Origin: Candidatus Ruminimicrobiellum caprinum
GTDB lineage: Bacteria > Elusimicrobiota > Endomicrobiia > Endomicrobiales > Endomicrobiaceae
DNA: 9,823 nt
NCBI GenBank assembly: GCA_017413305.1
Contig: JAFPUA010000292.1
Coordinates: forward strand, 1-9,823
Reading direction: 5' to 3'
The notes under the pieces are model-generated. The model did no database searches. It was not told where the DNA came from and saw only the letters and a list, made by a program, of their open reading frames with translations. The position numbers were made by a program, and so were the translations under genes. Numbering within the stretch: position 1 is the first letter of the stretch; every line of letters begins with the position of its first letter. This document shows positions 7,855 through 9,823 of this stretch, piece after piece.

Positions 7855-7961
7855 AAGCCGAGAGAAAAATAAACTGTACGAGAATATTTTATCTTTTTAT
7901 GGGACATCGTTATATTGCACCCTGTTACCGAACCGTTGCTATGGTACAGTTCGCCCGGCTT
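7855..7961 (-). ncRNA. Candidate structured 5' leader RNA of the pilin mRNA
   Basis: A 107-base segment enclosed by complementary ends. Read on the minus strand: outer helix AAGCCG/CGGCTT (7961-7956 with 7860-7855), second helix AACTGTAC/GTACAGTT (7951-7944 with 7879-7872), and an internal hairpin GGGUGCA/UGUCCC (7922-7916 with 7906-7901). That hairpin needs a G-U pair, which becomes a C-A mismatch on the plus strand, so the minus strand folds better. The second helix competes with a local hairpin (7922-7929 with 7943-7949, one bulge) and with CGAAC/GTTCG (7929-7933 with 7949-7953). Bases 7920-7959 are 24/40 G+C in a very AT-rich gap. It ends 46 bases before the pilin ATG. It did not match any riboswitch consensus I tried by eye (c-di-GMP-I, c-di-GMP-II, SAM, preQ1). 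Confidence 0.35.
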
Positions 7962-7968
7962 TATAACT

Positions 7969-7974
7969 TTTATA
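7969..7974 (-). promoter_or_regulatory. Possible -10 box of the pilin promoter
   Basis: On the minus strand this reads TATAAA. Transcription seven bases downstream would start at about 7962, exactly at the first paired base of the candidate leader RNA. No good -35 box is seen; TTGTTT (7999-7994) is a weak match at 19 bases. The placement is suggestive but the surrounding DNA is very AT-rich. Confidence 0.25.
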
Positions 7975-8009
7975 GAAAATAAAATAGATAAATAAACAAA
8001 TATAAAATA

Positions 8010-8044
8010 TAGTATTATGTAGTACTGTATAGTAACTTATAGTA
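8010..8044. repeat. Four TAGTA repeats with exact 10-bp period (possible operator)
   Basis: TAGTA occurs at 8010-8014, 8020-8024, 8030-8034 and 8040-8044, with different 5-base spacers. A 10-bp period places all copies on nearly the same face of the helix, as expected for cooperative binding of a regulator. The array ends 40 bases before the XRE-type gene and 201 bases from the pilin start, so it could serve either divergent promoter. TATAGT within copies 3 and 4 could also act as a -10 box. Confidence 0.5.
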
Positions 8045-8084
8045 ATTTTACGATATTTTGTTCCTAAAGTCAAGAGGATTTTTT

Positions 8085-8396
8085 ATGATACCAAAGAAAA
8101 CTTTTTCTGTAGACCAATTAAAAAAATATATGATTGAAAAGGGTATTAGTCAGCAAGATTTGGCAAAAAAAATTGGTGTGATTCAACAGCAGATAAGTTT
8201 TTGGATTACAGGCAGACATGCACCTACGTTGGCTTCAATAAAAAAGATTGCTGATGCATTAAGAATTCCTTATGAAAATTTTTTAGAAGCTCCAAAAAAT
8301 TCTAGTGATCTTGATGAAAAAGATATTAAAATTCTAAAATTAGAAAAAGAAATTTTGGAATTGAAGTTGAAATTGAAAGAGAAAAAGAAAAACTAA
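8085..8396 (+). CDS. Small XRE-family HTH regulator with charged C-terminal helix
   Basis: Probable DNA-binding repressor of the Cro/C1 (XRE) type, 103 residues. The HTH domain spans about 10-67: SQQDLAKKIGV (helix 2), IQQQISFWITGRHAPT (helix 3 and turn), SIKKIADALRIPYENFLE (helices 4-5). After a short linker, residues 77-103 form a Lys/Glu/Leu-rich helix with coiled-coil character, which may mediate oligomer formation. The ATG at 8085 is preferred over an in-frame TTG at 8058 because AGAGGA (8073-8078) lies six bases before it. It stands alone, divergent from the pilin gene, downstream of the TAGTA repeats, and its stop overlaps the stop of the convergent DUF192 gene by four bases. No toxin, phage or plasmid gene accompanies it. 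Targets are unknown; the divergent pilin gene and its own promoter are the natural candidates. Confidence 0.85.
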   Translation: MIPKKTFSVDQLKKYMIEKGISQQDLAKKIGVIQQQISFWITGRHAPTLASIKKIADALRIPYENFLEAPKNSSDLDEKDIKILKLEKEILELKLKLKEKKKN

Positions 8397-8686
8397 GAAG
8401 CCTTCATTTCTAATATATGGCAGTATTTGAAGTGTGGGGGGATAAATTTGAATGGTTTTACATTTCGATAGGTTTTTATTACGTTGAAATTCTTGTCCAA
8501 ACAAAAGATATCTAAATTAAATTTCATAAAACAAGTATGAATAGAATTACAATTCTTTAACAGCAGGTTAAAGGATTTTTCTTTTTTTACAAACATTAGT
8601 CCTTTTAGTCTATCAAAAAAAGTTTCTGCCACATAAACATCGTTTATTATTGTATTGTTATTGATAGTTAATGTTATTTTTTTCAT
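8393..8686 (-). CDS. DUF192 family protein (short form)
   Basis: A 97-residue protein of the conserved but uncharacterised DUF192 family. Signature parts are FFDRLKGLMF (23-32) and NSIHTCFMKFNLDIFCLD (47-64), which match the family pattern 'RxxGLMF' and 'xxHTxFMxxxxDxxFLD', and a late ILEM where the family has a 'VLEL..G' strand. Many members are secreted or have a signal peptide; this one has none and should be cytosolic. The C-terminus stops at EMKAS, without the usual last strand after that motif, so it is shorter than most members. The ATG overlaps the lipA stop by four bases, so it is translationally coupled to lipA. Its own stop overlaps the stop of the convergent XRE gene. The function is unknown. 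Confidence 0.82.
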   Translation of the reverse strand: MKKITLTINNNTIINDVYVAETFFDRLKGLMFVKKEKSFNLLLKNCNSIHTCFMKFNLDIFCLDKNFNVIKTYRNVKPFKFIPPHFKYCHILEMKAS

Positions 8687-9504
8687 AAAGATTTATATGC
8701 ATTTTCAGCAAAATAAGAGCTTCTTACATATCGTCCTGAAACACAAACTTTAATCCCTGTTTCTAAAGCTTTTTGTTTAAAATATTCAAATTCTTCATCG
8801 CTGTATTCTTTTACAACATCTGCATTATCTTTTAACGGTTTTAAATAGTGCCCAATGGTTAAAATATCACAATTTATGTTCTTTAAATCTTTAAAAACTT
8901 CTAATAATTGTTCTTCAGTTTCGCCAAGGCCTAACATCAAAGCAGTTTTTGTTATAAAACCTTTTTTTTTGGCATAGGATAATACTTTTAAAGATCTTTC
9001 ATAATCGGCAGTACTTCTATATCTATATAAGGCCGGAACTGTTTCTATATTATGTCCGAAAACATCAGGTTTTGACGATAAAACAATATTGATATTTTGT
9101 TCAATACCTTTAAAGTCCGGAACAAGAAGTTCTATTTTTAAGTCCGGTATTTCTTTTCTTAAAGTATTAACTACATTTTTAAAATGTTCTGCACCGCAGT
9201 CTGATAAATCATCTCTTGTAACAGATGTTATTACAACATATTTTAATTGAAGATTTTTGATTACCTCTGCCAAATTCTGTGGTTCATTTTTATCCACAGG
9301 TAAAGGTTTGCCATGCTGCGTTGCACAGAAAGCACAGTTTCTTGTGCAGATATCTCCGAGTATCATAAAAGTGGAGGTTTTATTTTTAAAACATTCGTTT
9401 ATATTCGGACATTTTGCGCTTTGGCAGACGGTATGAAGGCCATAGTGCTTAAAATTCTTTTTTAAAGCATCCAGTTCCGCAAGATTAATTCTTTTCTTTT
9501 CCAT
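8683..9504 (-). CDS. lipA: Lipoyl synthase
   Basis: Radical SAM enzyme that inserts two sulfur atoms into the octanoyl group on lipoyl domains of 2-oxoacid dehydrogenases or the glycine cleavage H protein. Both clusters are complete: auxiliary cluster C27-x4-C32-x5-C38 (TVCQSAKCPNINEC) and radical SAM cluster C53-x3-C57-x2-C60 (CTRNCAFC). The C-terminal RSSY motif (261-264), whose serine ligates the auxiliary cluster, is present. TSVTRDDLSDCGAEHF and PDVFGHNIETV are family signatures. At 273 residues it is slightly short, mainly at the N-terminus. The start has GGAG (9513-9516) eight bases upstream. No octanoyltransferase gene (lipB, lplA) lies nearby in view. It is the first gene of a two-gene unit with the DUF192 protein. 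Confidence 0.96.
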   Translation of the reverse strand: MEKKRINLAELDALKKNFKHYGLHTVCQSAKCPNINECFKNKTSTFMILGDICTRNCAFCATQHGKPLPVDKNEPQNLAEVIKNLQLKYVVITSVTRDDLSDCGAEHFKNVVNTLRKEIPDLKIELLVPDFKGIEQNINIVLSSKPDVFGHNIETVPALYRYRSTADYERSLKVLSYAKKKGFITKTALMLGLGETEEQLLEVFKDLKNINCDILTIGHYLKPLKDNADVVKEYSDEEFEYFKQKALETGIKVCVSGRYVRSSYFAENAYKSL

Positions 9505-9539
9505 ATTTTTTTCTCCATCAATCTTTTGTCGTCCTATCT

Positions 9540-9589
9540 ATTCTCAGTTCCTCAGCAGAGCGGACAAAGTCCGCGGCTCAGATTCTCAG
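9540..9589. repeat. Palindromic repeat element (possible dispersed REP/MITE-like sequence)
   Basis: CTCAG occurs four times (9543-9547, 9551-9555, 9577-9581, 9585-9589), the outer two within ATTCTCAG (9540-9547 and 9582-9589). In the centre is a perfect hairpin, GCGGAC-AAA-GTCCGC (9560-9574). The block is clearly richer in G+C than its surroundings and lies between the PLD-type gene and lipA. The organisation resembles small dispersed palindromic elements, but only this one copy is in the window. Confidence 0.45.
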
Positions 9590-9590
9590 C

Positions 9591-9613
9591 TAAAAATCGT
9601 GAAACGATTTTTA
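9591..9613 (-). terminator. Hairpin at the end of the PLD-family gene, likely terminator
   Basis: A perfect 10-bp stem, TAAAAATCGT (9591-9600) and ACGATTTTTA (9604-9613), with a 3-base loop. It begins within the stop codon of the minus-strand PLD-type gene and ends with five T on that strand. The stem is A/T-rich, so termination may be weak. It could also be part of the adjacent palindromic element. Confidence 0.5.
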
Positions 9614-9823
9614 CATAATATAATAAATCAACGGAATGTCTGTTTCTTCTGTATATCTTTTTGAACATTCCAAATCTTTTATAAAAAGTTGTTCTACCAA
9701 TTCATCGACGGTATTTTTGTCGTAAAAAGCTATGTTTATTTCCTTATTTTTAAACATACTTAATCTGTTAAAATTTGCACTTCCTACGCAAGCCCAATTG
9801 TCGTAAACGGCAGCTTTTACATG
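9611..9823 (-). CDS. Phospholipase D-family protein, C-terminal fragment (runs off window)
   Basis: The last 70 residues of an HKD-motif protein, such as a cardiolipin synthase-like or other PLD-superfamily enzyme. The first visible codon is His, giving HVKAAVYDNWACVGSANF, the C-terminal catalytic motif HxK-x4-D...GSxN, then LSMFKNKEINIAFYD, the usual region after it. The spacing between Asp and GS is five, one less than the textbook six, but the motif is otherwise intact. The N-terminal part, including any first HKD motif, is outside the window. The stop (TAA at 9613-9611) lies inside a hairpin. If it is a cardiolipin synthase it would use the lipid made through PgsA, but a phosphatidyl transferase, phospholipase or nuclease cannot be told apart from this fragment. 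Confidence 0.85.
   Translation of the reverse strand, partial: HVKAAVYDNWACVGSANFNRLSMFKNKEINIAFYDKNTVDELVEQLFIKDLECSKRYTEETDIPLIYYIM

Noticed and set aside
7895..7965. Known riboswitch (c-di-GMP-I or II, T-box, cobalamin) in the pilin/XRE gap
   Set aside because: Key consensus elements such as ACGCAAAGC with GAAA, AGGGUGGNACC, or the cobalamin box are absent on both strands; left as an unassigned structure.
8010..8044. CRISPR array or plasmid iterons
   Set aside because: The repeated unit is only 5 bases with 5-base spacers, and there are no cas, rep or other replication genes.
7962..8060. dif site near the ftsK/xerD genes
   Set aside because: No 28-mer with paired Xer arms such as the TTATGTTAAAT half was found here or elsewhere in the window.
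8058..8084. Upstream TTG start for the XRE gene
   Set aside because: The ribosome site AGAGGA lies between this TTG and the ATG at 8085, and the extra residues do not belong to the HTH fold.

Overview
The window reads as a piece of a low-GC, diderm (Gram-negative-type) bacterial chromosome. A LolA-like lipoprotein carrier implies an outer membrane. The short, cysteine-free type IV pilin, the very AT-rich coding and the overall gene style resemble Elusimicrobiota of the Endomicrobium kind. That placement is inference from memory, not a search result. All genes read cleanly in the standard code and none is visibly frameshifted.

Left part (1-7224, plus strand): one tightly packed run of seven genes, with spacings from an 8-base overlap to 13 bases. 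They are ftsK (5' end cut by the window), a lolA-like gene, a rodZ-like gene, rimO, pgsA, a glyoxalase II-like metallo-hydrolase, and xerD. It mixes chromosome segregation (FtsK with its partner recombinase XerD), cell envelope and shape (LolA, RodZ, PgsA) and translation (RimO). It ends in a clear hairpin terminator shared with the convergent pilin gene.

Middle (7225-8396): a single type IV pilin-like gene on the minus strand with a near-perfect Shine-Dalgarno site. It is divergent from a small XRE-type regulator on the plus strand. The 276-base gap between them is the most interesting non-coding stretch. It holds a GC-rich block that can fold into a long-range structure on the minus (pilin) strand and has a competing local hairpin. 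It also holds four TAGTA repeats spaced exactly 10 bp apart in front of the regulator. Together these look like a small regulatory module, but its function is unproven.

Right part (8393-9823, minus strand): a short DUF192 protein overlapped at both ends, then lipA (lipoyl synthase). Next comes an 80-base palindromic and repeated element, and finally the C-terminal end of a phospholipase D-family (HKD) protein that runs off the window.

No tRNA, rRNA, CRISPR array or transposase gene was seen. No complete new defence or metabolic system is evident. The best candidates for something undescribed are the pilin leader RNA and the phased repeats.
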